From NCBI GenBank assembly GCA_035493475.1, contig DATJIF010000124.1, positions 1-64,000 of the forward strand: a DNA stretch of 64,000 bases, read 5' to 3'. The position numbers and the translations under genes were made by a program. Shown in pieces: positions 25,960 to 34,703 of this stretch. Below the pieces are notes generated by a model that was not told the origin of the DNA, did not search any database, and worked only from the letters and a program-made list of their open reading frames with translations. Every line of letters begins with the position of its first letter. Position 1 is the stretch's first letter. Source of the DNA: Actinospica sp035493475. Lineage in GTDB: Bacteria > Actinomycetota > Actinomycetes > Streptomycetales > Catenulisporaceae.

Positions 25960-26470
25960 CTACCGATGGAATTGCAGGGTTCTGCTTTGGGAACCATTTG
26001 GGGACCAGGGCTCGGTGAGGAAGCGGTTGAGCGCCGCTCCGGCGTCCTTGAGTCGTTGGTGGCTGGGGTGGAGGTACCGCTGGGTCGTGGCCAGATCTCC
26101 GTGTCCGGCGATCATCCGGAGCACGTGGACGGGGACGCCGGCGTCGGCCATCCACGTCAGCCCGGTGTGGCGCAGATCGTGGCGGCGTAGATGCTCGTAG
26201 CCGAGGGCGGTGATCACCTCGTCCCAGTGCGTCGCGTCCCGGAGAACCGCCGTAGAGATCCGGCCGTCGCGGGGCCCGGTGAACACCCGGGCCATCGGGT
26301 CGCCGCCCGCTTCCTCGATCCGGCGGAGCACCATCGGACGGATCTCCTCCATGATGGGGATGTATCGGCCGCGCTTGCTCTTCGGATCCTTGTCGTGAAG
26401 CCCGCCGGGCCCAGGGGTCGTCTGACGCACGAGCTGCCAGATCCAATGCTCAGTGTCGATCTTCCGTGGT
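25960..26470 (-). pseudogene. tyrosine recombinase (integrase), C-terminal remnant
   Basis: The leftward frame contains the catalytic half of a phage-type integrase: KSKRGRYIPIMEEIRPMVLR, then LRRHDLRHTGLTWMADAGV (H-x-x-R box), VLRMIAGHGDLATTQRYLHP (HxD and the nucleophile Tyr) and a tail ending WSPNGSQSRTLQFHR. The N-terminal core-binding domain and the first catalytic Arg are not found in frame upstream of about 26470; the open frame continues to 26709 but reads as noise. I infer a disabled gene. It points at the tRNA-Pro fragment. Confidence 0.75.
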
Positions 26471-26500
26471 GAAGAGCACGGGTGCGATGGGAGGAACTCG

Positions 26501-26608
26501 ATGCTGCTGGTGAGCCGCTTTGTTGACGCGTATGACGACGCCCGGGCTAAGGCGCTCGCTCCCGACGACTCTGCGGAGCTCATCGACCGGCTGGCCCGCG
26601 TTCGCTGA
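26501..26608 (+). CDS. 35-residue ORF with a good ribosome site
   Basis: ATG 26501 is preceded by GGAGG at the right distance. The peptide (LVSRFVDAYDDARAKALAPD, then DSAELIDRLARVR) would form an amphipathic helix pair and looks like real protein. It may be a small gene or the 3' end of a lost one; it lies opposite the decayed 5' part of the integrase. Confidence 0.35.
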   Translation: MLLVSRFVDAYDDARAKALAPDDSAELIDRLARVR

Positions 26609-26737
26609 GACGACGTGGCCGCAAAGATTTGACAGTGACGAGCGCTCGAAGCCGCCCTCAGCTTGACCGTCCTCGCCGCGAACCTGTTGCGATGTCGGCA
26701 AGACGGCATAGGGCCCGATCGAGCTGCCGCAGGCCGG

Positions 26738-27709
26738 TCAGCCTTCCAACGAGCGGATCGCCGCGTGCAGGAGGGCGGCTCGTTCGCGGCGGGCGGCGAG
26801 AGCCGCGTCCATGTCCACCGGTACGAAGCGGGTGGCGGTGCCGGGTGCGGCGCGGGCGACGAGGTCCATGTCGGCGCTGATCACGGTGGCGACCATGGCA
26901 TAGCCGCCGCCGGATACGGCGTCGCGGTGCAACACGATGGGTTGGGTGCCGCCGGGGATCTGGATCGAGCCCATGGCGTATCCGGCGTCGACGATGTTGG
27001 ACGGGTCGGAGCCCGCGCCGAAGGGCTGTACGCGCTCGCGCCACTGCACGCCGGGACCCGCGTAGCGCAGTCCCGCGCGGTCGGCGACCGGGGTGAGCTT
27101 CCATTCGGCGCCGGTCAGGTTCTCCAGTCCGGCCTTGGTCAGCCGGTGGTCGTAGAGGCCGAGCATGATGCGGACCTCCTGCTCGCGGGCGAAGACCGGT
27201 CGGAAGCGGTCTTCGAGCTCTGCGAGGGGCGGCGGCGGGGCCGTGGGTGCGCCGACGGGGACCTTGTCCCCGGCCTCGAGCTTGCGTCCGTGGAATCCGC
27301 CCATCACGCCGAGCGGGTAGGTGGAGCGGCTGCCGAGGACGAGCGGGACGTCGATGCCTCCGGCGAAGGCGATGTAGAAACGTGCGCCCCCGGTGATCAG
27401 GCCGAAGCTCAGCTCGTCGCCGGGCCGCAGCGCAAGGCGCGTCCACGTCGGCTGCTCGGCGCCGTTCACCTTGACCTGCACGGATCCGGTGACGGCGAGG
27501 TCCACTGCGGTGTCGGTCACCAGCGTCGGTCCCATGTATGTGCACTCCAACAGCGCCTCGCCGGCGGTGTTGCCGACGAGGGCGTTGGCGAGTTCGGCCG
27601 AGTACTGGTCGAGCGAGCCGCCGGGCGGGATGCCGAGGTCGTAGCAGCCGAAGCGGCCGCGGTCCTGGACCGTGGTGGCCAGGCCGGGGGTCAGGACGTC
27701 AACGGCCAT
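26738..27709 (-). CDS. pxpC: 5-oxoprolinase subunit C (biotin-dependent carboxyltransferase family, KipA-like)
   Basis: 323 residues, full length for PxpC/KipA. Recognisable blocks: LTPGLATTVQDRGRFG.YDLG near the N-terminus, PPGGSLDQYSAELANALVGN, then YIAFAGGIDVPLVLGSRSTY and the C-terminal SNIVDAGYAMGSIQIPGGTQ, IVLHRDAVSGGGYAMVATVI. With PxpB it forms the part that phosphorylates or activates 5-oxoproline during ATP-dependent ring opening to glutamate. The start overlaps the pxpB stop by 11 bases. Last gene of the leftward operon. Confidence 0.88.
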   Translation of the reverse strand: MAVDVLTPGLATTVQDRGRFGCYDLGIPPGGSLDQYSAELANALVGNTAGEALLECTYMGPTLVTDTAVDLAVTGSVQVKVNGAEQPTWTRLALRPGDELSFGLITGGARFYIAFAGGIDVPLVLGSRSTYPLGVMGGFHGRKLEAGDKVPVGAPTAPPPPLAELEDRFRPVFAREQEVRIMLGLYDHRLTKAGLENLTGAEWKLTPVADRAGLRYAGPGVQWRERVQPFGAGSDPSNIVDAGYAMGSIQIPGGTQPIVLHRDAVSGGGYAMVATVISADMDLVARAAPGTATRFVPVDMDAALAARRERAALLHAAIRSLEG

Positions 27710-28610
27710 TGAGGGCTCCGAGGAGGGTGTCGTTGTAGCCGAGGGGATCGAACACGGCCCGGTCGGCGTCGAATTCGACGTCCGCGATCCGGTACCGGTA
27801 CGTCCCGGCGTCGACCTCGGCCTGGATCGCCAGGTATTCGTCCTCGGTGACCGGCGCGAACTTGACGATGTCGCCTGGTCGGAAGAAGACCATCGAGTCT
27901 GTGAAGTCGGGTAGCGCCTGCGCGGGATCGAAGATCGGGACGGCCGCGATGCCGAACATCTGGTAGCCGCCTGCGCCGCGTACCGAGTAGATGGCGCCGA
28001 AGCAGCCGCCGTGGCCGACCGTCAGCTTCGGCGTGTCGGTACGCGGGCTGAGGTATTTCGGCACCTCGAGTTGCTGCTCACGCTCGGTGAGCTGGAACAG
28101 GAACGGCAGGCCCGCGACGAAGCCGACCATCGAGACGATCCACGGCCGCTCGTGGTGCCGACGGATGAACTCGGCGGCGTCGGCCAGGCCGTTGACCCGC
28201 GCGGCGAAGTCGAGGTCGGTGCCGGACGGGTCCTGATGGTAGCCCTCACGAAAGCGTGCGGCGACCTCGCGCGTGTACGGGTCGTCGTACCAGACCGGGA
28301 CCTCGATGATCCGGGTCGACAGGACGGTGTGCGCCGCCTCGCGCGCCGAGGCCTCCAGATCGCGCACGGCCGCTTCCAGCGCGTCCGGTGCCACGACGTC
28401 CGGGTCGAAGCGGATCAGCAGCGACGCGTTCGCCGGGCAGATGTCGATGACGCCGTCGAGATCGCGAGCCGCGAGGCCGCGGGCGATCGACATGGCGCGC
28501 AGGTTGGCCGCCAGGCTCATTGCCTCGTCGATCTCGACGAACAGGAACTCGTCGCCGCCCCATGTGTAGCGGGCCGTCGGCGGCGGCGCGACGGTTGTCG
28601 CTGTGTTCAC
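27699..28610 (-). CDS. pxpB: 5-oxoprolinase subunit B (KipI-like)
   Basis: 303 residues from GTG 28610, which overlaps the biotin carboxylase stop by four bases (GTGA). The C-terminal half has the PxpB signatures IVSMVGFVAGLPFLFQL, PKYLSPRTDTPKLTVGHGG and VRGAGGYQMFGIAAVPIFDP. The N-terminal domain (about 1-90) contains FLFVEIDEAMSLAANLRAM. Works with PxpC in the oxoprolinase complex. Longer upstream extensions in this frame lie inside accC and are rejected. Confidence 0.88.
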   Translation of the reverse strand: MNTATTVAPPPTARYTWGGDEFLFVEIDEAMSLAANLRAMSIARGLAARDLDGVIDICPANASLLIRFDPDVVAPDALEAAVRDLEASAREAAHTVLSTRIIEVPVWYDDPYTREVAARFREGYHQDPSGTDLDFAARVNGLADAAEFIRRHHERPWIVSMVGFVAGLPFLFQLTEREQQLEVPKYLSPRTDTPKLTVGHGGCFGAIYSVRGAGGYQMFGIAAVPIFDPAQALPDFTDSMVFFRPGDIVKFAPVTEDEYLAIQAEVDAGTYRYRIADVEFDADRAVFDPLGYNDTLLGALNGR

Positions 28611-29971
28611 GGGCTCACCTCCAGGATGCCGGGTGCGTTCTCGATGAACGTGGTGTGGTGCTCGACCCGCCCGAACGCGGGGTGGGCGAACAGGGTCCGG
28701 TGCAGGCCGACCGTGGTCGCGATCCCCTCGACCGCGAGCCGGTCCAGCGCCGCGGCCATCCCCGCGATCGCCGCGCCGCGGGTATCCGCGTGCACGATCA
28801 GCTTGGCGATCATCGAGTCGTAGAACGGGGTGACGGTCGAGCCCTCGGCGAAGCCCGCGTCGATCCGCACGCCCGGGCCGTCCGGCCAGGCCAGCCTGGT
28901 GATCACCCCGGGGCTCGGGAAGAAGCCGCGGGCCGGGTCCTCGGCGTTGATCCGGCATTCGAAGGCGTGGCCGGTGAACGTGACGTCAGCCTGCGTGCGG
29001 CCGAGCGGGGCTCCGTCCGCGATCCGCAACTGCTCGGCGACGAGATCGAGCCCTGTGATCATCTCGGTGACGGGATGTTCGACCTGGAGCCGCGTGTTCA
29101 TCTCGATAAACGCCGCCTCCTCGCGCGCCGGGTCGTAGAGGAACTCGACGGTGCCGACCCCCGCATAGCCGCAGGCCTTGGCCAGCGCGACGGAGGATTC
29201 GCGGATCCGATCACGCACTGCGTCGGGCAGCAGCGGCGCGGGGGCCTCCTCGACGACCTTCTGCGAACGCCGCTGCATGGTGCAGTCGCGGTCACCGAGG
29301 TGCACGACGTCAACGCCGTCGCCGAGGATCTGCACCTCGATGTGGCGTGCGCGTTCGACGAAGCGCTCCAGGTAGACCGTGTCGTCGCCGAAGCCGCTCT
29401 TCGCCTCGGCCCGCGCGGTATCCAACGCGGCGAGGAATTCCTTCTCGGCGCGCACGAGCCGGATGCCGCGCCCGCCGCCGCCGGCCGCGGCCTTGATCAC
29501 CAGCGGGAAGCCGATGTCGTGCGCGATCCGCAGCACCGCATGGTCGTCCGCCTCGGCGGGCAGCGGGCCGTCGGATCCGGCGAGCACCGGCACACCCGCG
29601 CTCTTCGCGGCCCGCAGCGCCGCGACCTTGTCGCCCATCAGTCTCATCGCGTCAGGGCTCGGACCCACCCAGTTCAGACCGCTGCCGATCACCAGTTCGG
29701 CGAAGTCCGCGTTCTCGGACAGGAAGCCGTAGCCGGGGTGGATCGCGTCGGCACCGGTCGCGTGCGCGGCCGCGAGGATCGCCTGCTGGTTGAGGTAGCT
29801 GGCGGTGACGGGCGCGGGGCCGATCACCACGGCCTCATCGGCGGCGAGCGCGGCGAGCGAGTCGCGGTCGGCCTCGCTGCAGACCGCCACGGTGGCCATC
29901 CCGAGGGCGCGGGCCGTCCGGATGACCCGGACGGCGATCTCGCCGCGATTGGCTATCAGGAGCTTGTGCAC
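28607..29971 (-). CDS. accC: biotin carboxylase (acetyl-CoA carboxylase-type)
   Basis: 454 residues, standard length. MHKLLIANRGEIAVRVIRTA start, ATP-grasp glycine loop KAAAGGGGRGIR (about 150-161), EKVVEEAP-like QKVVEEAP, EMNTRLQVEHPVTE (metal and bicarbonate site) and a biotin carboxylase C-terminal domain (INAEDPARGFFPSPG). It uses ATP and bicarbonate to carboxylate biotin on the carrier protein encoded just upstream. Its place between pxpA/BCCP and pxpBC indicates that it serves the lactam pathway rather than fatty acid synthesis. Confidence 0.9.
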   Translation of the reverse strand: MHKLLIANRGEIAVRVIRTARALGMATVAVCSEADRDSLAALAADEAVVIGPAPVTASYLNQQAILAAAHATGADAIHPGYGFLSENADFAELVIGSGLNWVGPSPDAMRLMGDKVAALRAAKSAGVPVLAGSDGPLPAEADDHAVLRIAHDIGFPLVIKAAAGGGGRGIRLVRAEKEFLAALDTARAEAKSGFGDDTVYLERFVERARHIEVQILGDGVDVVHLGDRDCTMQRRSQKVVEEAPAPLLPDAVRDRIRESSVALAKACGYAGVGTVEFLYDPAREEAAFIEMNTRLQVEHPVTEMITGLDLVAEQLRIADGAPLGRTQADVTFTGHAFECRINAEDPARGFFPSPGVITRLAWPDGPGVRIDAGFAEGSTVTPFYDSMIAKLIVHADTRGAAIAGMAAALDRLAVEGIATTVGLHRTLFAHPAFGRVEHHTTFIENAPGILEVSP

Positions 29972-29988
29972 GGGTGCGCTTTCTCTCG

Positions 29989-30228
29989 TCAGTCCTCGTC
30001 GATGACGGCGAGCACGTCGCCGGGCATCACGGTGTCGCCCTCGGCCACGTTCACCGAGACCACGGTCCCGGCGACCTCCGCCCGGATCTCGGTGAACTGC
30101 TTCATCACCTCGACCATCCCGACGGCCTGCCCCGGCTCGACGCGGTCGCCCGGCTGGACGAAGGGTTCCTTGTCCGGTCCCGGCTTGGTGTAGAACACGC
30201 CGGGGAGCGGGGAGACGATCTGTGCCAT
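29989..30228 (-). CDS. accB: biotin carboxyl carrier protein (short form)
   Basis: 79 residues containing little more than the biotinyl domain: VSPLPGVFYTKPGPDKEPFV and the biotin site EVMKQF with Lys43, 36 residues from the C-terminus as usual. The N-terminal region of housekeeping BCCP is missing, typical of the version found in pxp operons. ATP-dependent biotin ligase would be supplied from elsewhere. 17 bases separate it from accC. Confidence 0.88.
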   Translation of the reverse strand: MAQIVSPLPGVFYTKPGPDKEPFVQPGDRVEPGQAVGMVEVMKQFTEIRAEVAGTVVSVNVAEGDTVMPGDVLAVIDED

Positions 30229-30261
30229 GCGCGGGCCTTTCCGGGGCGGGTGACGGGGATG

Positions 30262-31002
30262 TCAGCTGTGGTTCGGGGGATTGTCCAGCACGGCGCGCAC
30301 GGCTGCGGCCACGTCCACGGCGTTCGGCGCGTCGGAGTGCACGCAGATACTGCCGAAGGAGATCTCCAGCTCGGTGCCGTCCACCGCGAGCACCGGCCGG
30401 CCGGAGAGCGCGCGGGTGACCCGTTCAGCCGCCGCATCAGGATCGGTCGGCGCGGGTCGACGCTGGATGATCAGGCCGCCGTCGCCGTCGTAGTTCAGAT
30501 CGACGTAGAGCTCCGCGACGAACGGCACCCCGGCCTCCGCGCACGCGCGCTCGTGCGCGGTACCGGCCAGGCCGAAGAACGGCACGCCGAACTGTTTCGC
30601 GACGCCCGCGGCGGCGGCCATCAACTCCTCGTCCCCGGCGAGCATGCCGTAGAGCGAGCCGTGCGGCTTGATGTGGTTCAGCGGCACGCCGTGCTTGGCG
30701 AGGAACGCGCAGAGCGCGCCGACCTGGTAGAGCAGGATCGCCTCGACCTCGGACGGGGTGAGCGCCATCCGGCGGCGGCCGAAGCCGGTCAGGTCCGGCA
30801 GCCCGGGGTGCGCCCCGACCCGCACCCCGCGCGCGGTGGCGGCCTCGACCGTCCGGTCCATCACATCGGGATCGCCCGCGTGGAAGCCGCAGGCGACGTT
30901 GATGACATCGACGATCTCCAGCAGCGCCTCGTCGTTGCCGAAGCTGTGCAGCCCGAAACCCTCGCCCATGTCGGAGTTGATGAAAACGGCGGGACTGGTC
31001 AT
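30262..31002 (-). CDS. pxpA: 5-oxoprolinase subunit A (LamB/YcsF family)
   Basis: 246 residues. MTSPAVFINSDMGEGFGLHS, VINVACGFHAGDP, GAHPGLPDLTGFGRRRM and HIKPHGSLYGML are the conserved blocks of the LamB/YcsF family, which provides the ring-opening subunit of PxpABC. ATG 31002 is chosen because GGAG lies five bases upstream; an in-frame start nine bases earlier is possible. First gene of the leftward operon pxpA-accB-accC-pxpB-pxpC, divergent from the PucR gene. Confidence 0.9.
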   Translation of the reverse strand: MTSPAVFINSDMGEGFGLHSFGNDEALLEIVDVINVACGFHAGDPDVMDRTVEAATARGVRVGAHPGLPDLTGFGRRRMALTPSEVEAILLYQVGALCAFLAKHGVPLNHIKPHGSLYGMLAGDEELMAAAAGVAKQFGVPFFGLAGTAHERACAEAGVPFVAELYVDLNYDGDGGLIIQRRPAPTDPDAAAERVTRALSGRPVLAVDGTELEISFGSICVHSDAPNAVDVAAAVRAVLDNPPNHS

Positions 31003-31040
31003 GCGCTCCACCGTAGAGAGCCCCGGCGTCCTAGGGCATT

Positions 31041-31085
31041 AGGCACACTGCCCAAAGCTGGCTGGGCAGACAAGGCGCAGTGCCT
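31041..31085. promoter_or_regulatory. nested palindrome in the pxpA/pucR divergent region
   Basis: CTGCCC (31048-31053) and GGGCAG (31064-31069) form an inverted repeat, enclosed by a second pair AGGCAC (31041-31046) / GTGCCT (31080-31085). Its place between two divergent genes, one a regulator, makes it a candidate operator for the PucR protein. Confidence 0.4.
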
Positions 31086-31097
31086 TATCATCGGCTT

Positions 31098-32534
31098 GTG
31101 TTCGTATCGGATCTGGCGGAAGCCGCGGATCTCGGCATCACAGTGCGGGTGCCCGGGGCGGAAGGCGCGCTGCGCCGCCGCATCTCCTGGTGCGCGCCGA
31201 CCGAGTCCATCGACCCCGGCCCCTTCCTGACACCGGGCTCGGTCATGCTGACCTCGGGCATGGCGCTCAACGTCACAGACACACGGATCTGGGACGCCTA
31301 CGTCGAACGCCTCGCCAAGGTCCCGATCGCCGCGCTCGCCTTCGGCCTCGGACCCGCGCACCGCGATATGCCGGTCGGCCTGATCCTCGCCTGCGAGCGG
31401 CACGGCGTGCCGCTGCTGGAGATCCCGCCGCAGGTTCCGTTCGTCTCCGTGCTGCGCGACGCCCAGGACAAGCTGGCCACCGAGCGGTACGACGCGGTGC
31501 GCCGCGGCGCCGAACTCGCCGACGAGTGCACCCGGCTCGCCGCCAACGGCGGCACCCCGCAAGACGTGCTGCACCGGATCAGCGCGGACATCGGCGCCCG
31601 CGTGTCGCTACAGGACTCGACCGGGGCGACGCTGGTCGCGGCGGGCCCTGCCGGGACATATCCGGAACGCACCGAGTTCACCCTGCCGGGCAGCGAGAAG
31701 AACCGCTTCCGGCTCGTCGTCGAGGAACCGGCCACCTCCCCGAACATCAGGATGCTGCTCGGCCCGGTCGCCGCCGTCGTGTCCATGCAGCTGAGCACCA
31801 CCCTCGGCTCCAGCGCGGTCGCGCACTCGCACAACACCGGACGGCTCGCCGAGGCCATCTACGGCACCGCCGCCATCCCCACCGAGGAGCTCGTCCGCCT
31901 CGCCCGCGAATCGGAGATCGAGCCGTACCAGCGCATCGGCATCATGGTCATCGAGGCGACTCCGGGCGGCACGCCGACCTACCTGCGCTCCGTCGCCTGG
32001 CGCGCCCGCGTCGTGCTCGCCGGGGAGTTCCCGCAGATCAGATACGTCGACGGGCCCGAGCTGTGCACGATCCTGGTGCAGGGCGCGACGCTGGCCGACG
32101 AGCAGCTCGCCGCCGCCGCGCGCTCCGCGATCGGACCGTCCGCCGCGGTCTGCGCCGTCGTCGCGACGGCCGAGAACGCCGCCGAGCTCGGCCTCACCCT
32201 GCGCCTGGCCCGCCGCACCCTCGGCACCCCCGGCGTCCGCCGGGCCCCGGTGCTCAACTTCGACGCCGTCGTCGACACGCTCAGCCACCCCGGCGTCGTC
32301 AGCATGGCCCGCCGCCTGCTCGCCCCGCTCACGAAGGACAGCGACAGCGCGCTGCTGCGCACCTTGGAGGCCTACCTGCGGCACAGCGGTGCGAGCCCCG
32401 CGATCTGCGAGGAGCTCTACATCCACCGCAACACGCTCGCCTATCGCGTTCGCAAACTCGAGGAACTGCTCGGCGCGGACCTGCAGGACGGCCAGGTGAG
32501 AGCAACCCTGCTGCTCGCCGTCCGGGTCCTGTGA
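31098..32534 (+). CDS. PucR family transcriptional regulator
   Basis: About 478 residues. N-terminal PucR-type ligand domain (VFVSDLAEAADLGITVRVPG, then GSVMLTSGMAL, CERHGVPLLEIPPQVPF), a central GGDEF-like region, and the C-terminal PucR HTH (LLRTLEAYLRHSGASPAICE, LYIHRNTLAYRVRKLEELLG). GTG 31098 is chosen because the longer start at 31080 would run through the candidate operator. It diverges from the pxp operon and precedes the permease, so it most likely regulates both in response to the lactam or a breakdown product. Confidence 0.88.
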   Translation: MFVSDLAEAADLGITVRVPGAEGALRRRISWCAPTESIDPGPFLTPGSVMLTSGMALNVTDTRIWDAYVERLAKVPIAALAFGLGPAHRDMPVGLILACERHGVPLLEIPPQVPFVSVLRDAQDKLATERYDAVRRGAELADECTRLAANGGTPQDVLHRISADIGARVSLQDSTGATLVAAGPAGTYPERTEFTLPGSEKNRFRLVVEEPATSPNIRMLLGPVAAVVSMQLSTTLGSSAVAHSHNTGRLAEAIYGTAAIPTEELVRLARESEIEPYQRIGIMVIEATPGGTPTYLRSVAWRARVVLAGEFPQIRYVDGPELCTILVQGATLADEQLAAAARSAIGPSAAVCAVVATAENAAELGLTLRLARRTLGTPGVRRAPVLNFDAVVDTLSHPGVVSMARRLLAPLTKDSDSALLRTLEAYLRHSGASPAICEELYIHRNTLAYRVRKLEELLGADLQDGQVRATLLLAVRVL

Positions 32535-32691
32535 ACCGGGTGTTGCCGCCACATTTCCGAAGTGCACTGAGCACTCTCCGAGACCGATTCATTGTGCAGA
32601 AGGCCGATTCCTAAGCCTCCGAGCGCCACCTACCGTTAGTCGCCATCCGGCCGACGGCCCAGCCCCGTCGGCCCCCTGACGAGGAGGCGGT

Positions 32692-34026
32692 GTGGCGAGC
32701 TACTCGAACTACGTGATGCCCGAGGGCGAACGGACCGGCAGATGGTCGCTGACCATGGCCTGGTGGGCGCTCTTCTCGGCGATGTTCTGGCTCTACATCG
32801 CCGTGGCCTCGGCCGGAGCGGTCGGCATCGGCGACACGCTCATCGGCATGGCCCTGTCGATAGCCAGCTACGGCGCGATCAACTCCGTGCTTTCCCGGTA
32901 CGGTGCCCGCACCGGCCTGACCGTCGAACTCTTCTCGCGCTCGTTGTTCGGCAGGCTCGGCTCGGCCGTCGCCACGCTGATCTTCGCCGCGACCGCCATC
33001 TACTACGCCGTGTTCGAAGGCTCGGTCATCGCCGCCGCGTTCCAGAGCTACTTCGGCGGCCCCGTCAAACTCTGGTACGCCGCCGTCGTGCTCTACGCCC
33101 TGCCGCTGGTCGCCGGCGGCGTGCAGAACTGGCTCGACAAACTCAACGGATGGCTGCTGCCGTTCTACGCGATCGGCCTGATCGCGGCCGTGATCGCCAC
33201 CGCCGCCCGCGTCGGCGCGCCGCACACCTGGCCGCACGGCCTCGGCGGCGGCAGCATGCCCGGCTGGCTGTCCGCGTACCTGATCTACATGGGTGTCTAC
33301 ATTATGATGATGTACACCTTCGACTACGCTCGATACGGCCGCGAGCAGGACGAGAAGTTCCACACCCACGTCACCTTCGGGTGGGTCTTCTACCTGTTCA
33401 CCTTCGGCGTCAACGGAATCGTCGGCGTCTTCCTGGTCTACGCGTGGGGCGAAGGCGGCACCGAGACCGGCGTCGCCCAAGCGATGATCAAAGCTCTGGG
33501 ATTCTTCGGCCTGCTGGTCATCTTCGTCTCCCAGACCCGCATCAACACCGCCAACTACTACCTCGCCTCCACCAACCTCGGCGCCTTCGCCTCCCGCGTG
33601 CTGCGCCTCGACCTGCCGCGCTGGGTCTGGATCATCGCGTCCGGCGTGATCGCGTACCTGTTCATGCTGACTGACGTGCTCAGCTACCTGCTCACCGCGC
33701 TCGCCTGGCAGGGCGTGTTCGTCACCGCCTGGGTCGCGATCGCGCTGGTCTACATCGCCGTGACCCGCAAGAACGCGGGCACACTCCCGGAGATCGCCGA
33801 GAGCGGGCTGCGCCCCGTGGCCGCCGGAGCCATCGTGTGGGTCATCGCCTCGGCCATCGGCATCTACCTCACCGAGCAGCACGCCTCCGGGAACCTCGCC
33901 GCACTCGCCCCGCTGATCACCATCGCCATCGCAGGCCTCGGATACTACGCGACCTTCCGCCTCGCGCCACCGGCCACCACGAAGCCGGCTGAAGCGCTCG
34001 TCGCCGCCGAACCGAATGCCGCCTGA
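32692..34026 (+). CDS. NCS1-type (purine-cytosine permease family) transporter
   Basis: 444 residues with about 12 membrane segments. It starts GTG 32692 after GAGGAGG. The N-terminus (VMPEGERTGRWSLTMAWWAL) and GGVQNWLDKLNGWLLPFYAI, plus SQTRINTANYYLASTNLGAF, are typical of cytosine/purine/hydantoin permeases (CodB/PucI type). Its position next to pxp genes and the PucR regulator suggests that it imports 5-oxoproline or a related small cyclic amide; the exact substrate is inferred. Confidence 0.8.
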   Translation: MASYSNYVMPEGERTGRWSLTMAWWALFSAMFWLYIAVASAGAVGIGDTLIGMALSIASYGAINSVLSRYGARTGLTVELFSRSLFGRLGSAVATLIFAATAIYYAVFEGSVIAAAFQSYFGGPVKLWYAAVVLYALPLVAGGVQNWLDKLNGWLLPFYAIGLIAAVIATAARVGAPHTWPHGLGGGSMPGWLSAYLIYMGVYIMMMYTFDYARYGREQDEKFHTHVTFGWVFYLFTFGVNGIVGVFLVYAWGEGGTETGVAQAMIKALGFFGLLVIFVSQTRINTANYYLASTNLGAFASRVLRLDLPRWVWIIASGVIAYLFMLTDVLSYLLTALAWQGVFVTAWVAIALVYIAVTRKNAGTLPEIAESGLRPVAAGAIVWVIASAIGIYLTEQHASGNLAALAPLITIAIAGLGYYATFRLAPPATTKPAEALVAAEPNAA

Positions 34027-34041
34027 CAGGAGCACGACCCC

Positions 34042-34623
34042 ATGACAGCACTGACACACTCCCCGAACGCTCCCCGTCTCGTCCTCGCGGACCTTGTCCC
34101 CGGCACCCGCCTGCGCGACGCGGCCCTGGTCCTCGCGGGCGCCGGACTGACCGGCCTGGCCGCCCAGATCGAGATCCACACCTTCCTCACCCCCGTCCCC
34201 TTCACCCTGCAGACCCTCGCGGCCCTGCTTGTCGGCGCGAGCCTCGGCACGGTGCGCGGCAGCGTGTCCATGCTCGTCTACGCCCTCGCCGGAGCCTCCG
34301 GGATTCCCTGGTTCGCAGGTCATACGCACGGCTGGTCGGCCCCGTCCTTCGGCTACATCCTCGGCTTCGTCGCCGCCGCAGCGCTGGTCGGCGCCCTCGC
34401 CGAACGTGGCCGCGACCGCGACCCGATCAGCGCCGTCGGCACGCTCGCTCTCGGCAGTGCCGTCGTCTACGTCGTCGGCACCCTCTGGCTTGCCATCGAC
34501 CTGCGCCTTACCGCGGCCAAGGCGATCGAACTCGGCATCACCCCGTTCCTGCTCACCGACGCCCTCAAGATCGCCGCCGCCGCGCTCGCCCTCCCCGCCC
34601 TCTGGCGCGCGCTGCGCCGCTGA
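34042..34623 (+). CDS. bioY: biotin transporter BioY (S component)
   Basis: 193 residues with six hydrophobic segments. VPFTLQTLAALLVGASLGTV and SMLVYALAGASGIPWFAG carry the BioY fingerprint; TPFLLTDALKIAAAALALPA is the usual C-terminal part. It follows the permease by 15 bases, so both are likely co-transcribed. Solitary BioY can import biotin or work with the shared ECF module. In this setting it supplies the cofactor of the AccB/AccC pair. Confidence 0.88.
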   Translation: MTALTHSPNAPRLVLADLVPGTRLRDAALVLAGAGLTGLAAQIEIHTFLTPVPFTLQTLAALLVGASLGTVRGSVSMLVYALAGASGIPWFAGHTHGWSAPSFGYILGFVAAAALVGALAERGRDRDPISAVGTLALGSAVVYVVGTLWLAIDLRLTAAKAIELGITPFLLTDALKIAAAALALPALWRALRR

Positions 34624-34663
34624 GTGGCACACCGCCGGTGCGCGCACGTCGTGCATCGCGGTG

Positions 34664-34703
34664 GCTTCCGGCAGCGCAGCGCAGCACTGTTGCTGCCGGA
34701 GGC
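34664..34703. terminator. hairpin between bioY and the TetR fragment
   Basis: CTTCCGGCAGC (34665-34675) pairs with GCTGCCGGAGG (34692-34702), one wobble, loop 16 bases. It lies between two converging genes and may stop both. Confidence 0.6.

Noticed and set aside
28520..30193. 557-codon plus-strand open frame opposite accC and accB
   Set aside because: Antisense shadow; accC and BCCP motifs on the minus strand are clear.
32611..34656. 681-codon minus-strand open frame opposite the permease and bioY
   Set aside because: Composition (Gly, Glu, Asp, Arg-rich, no hydrophobic core) is that of an antisense shadow in GC-rich DNA; the plus strand encodes two well-recognised membrane proteins.
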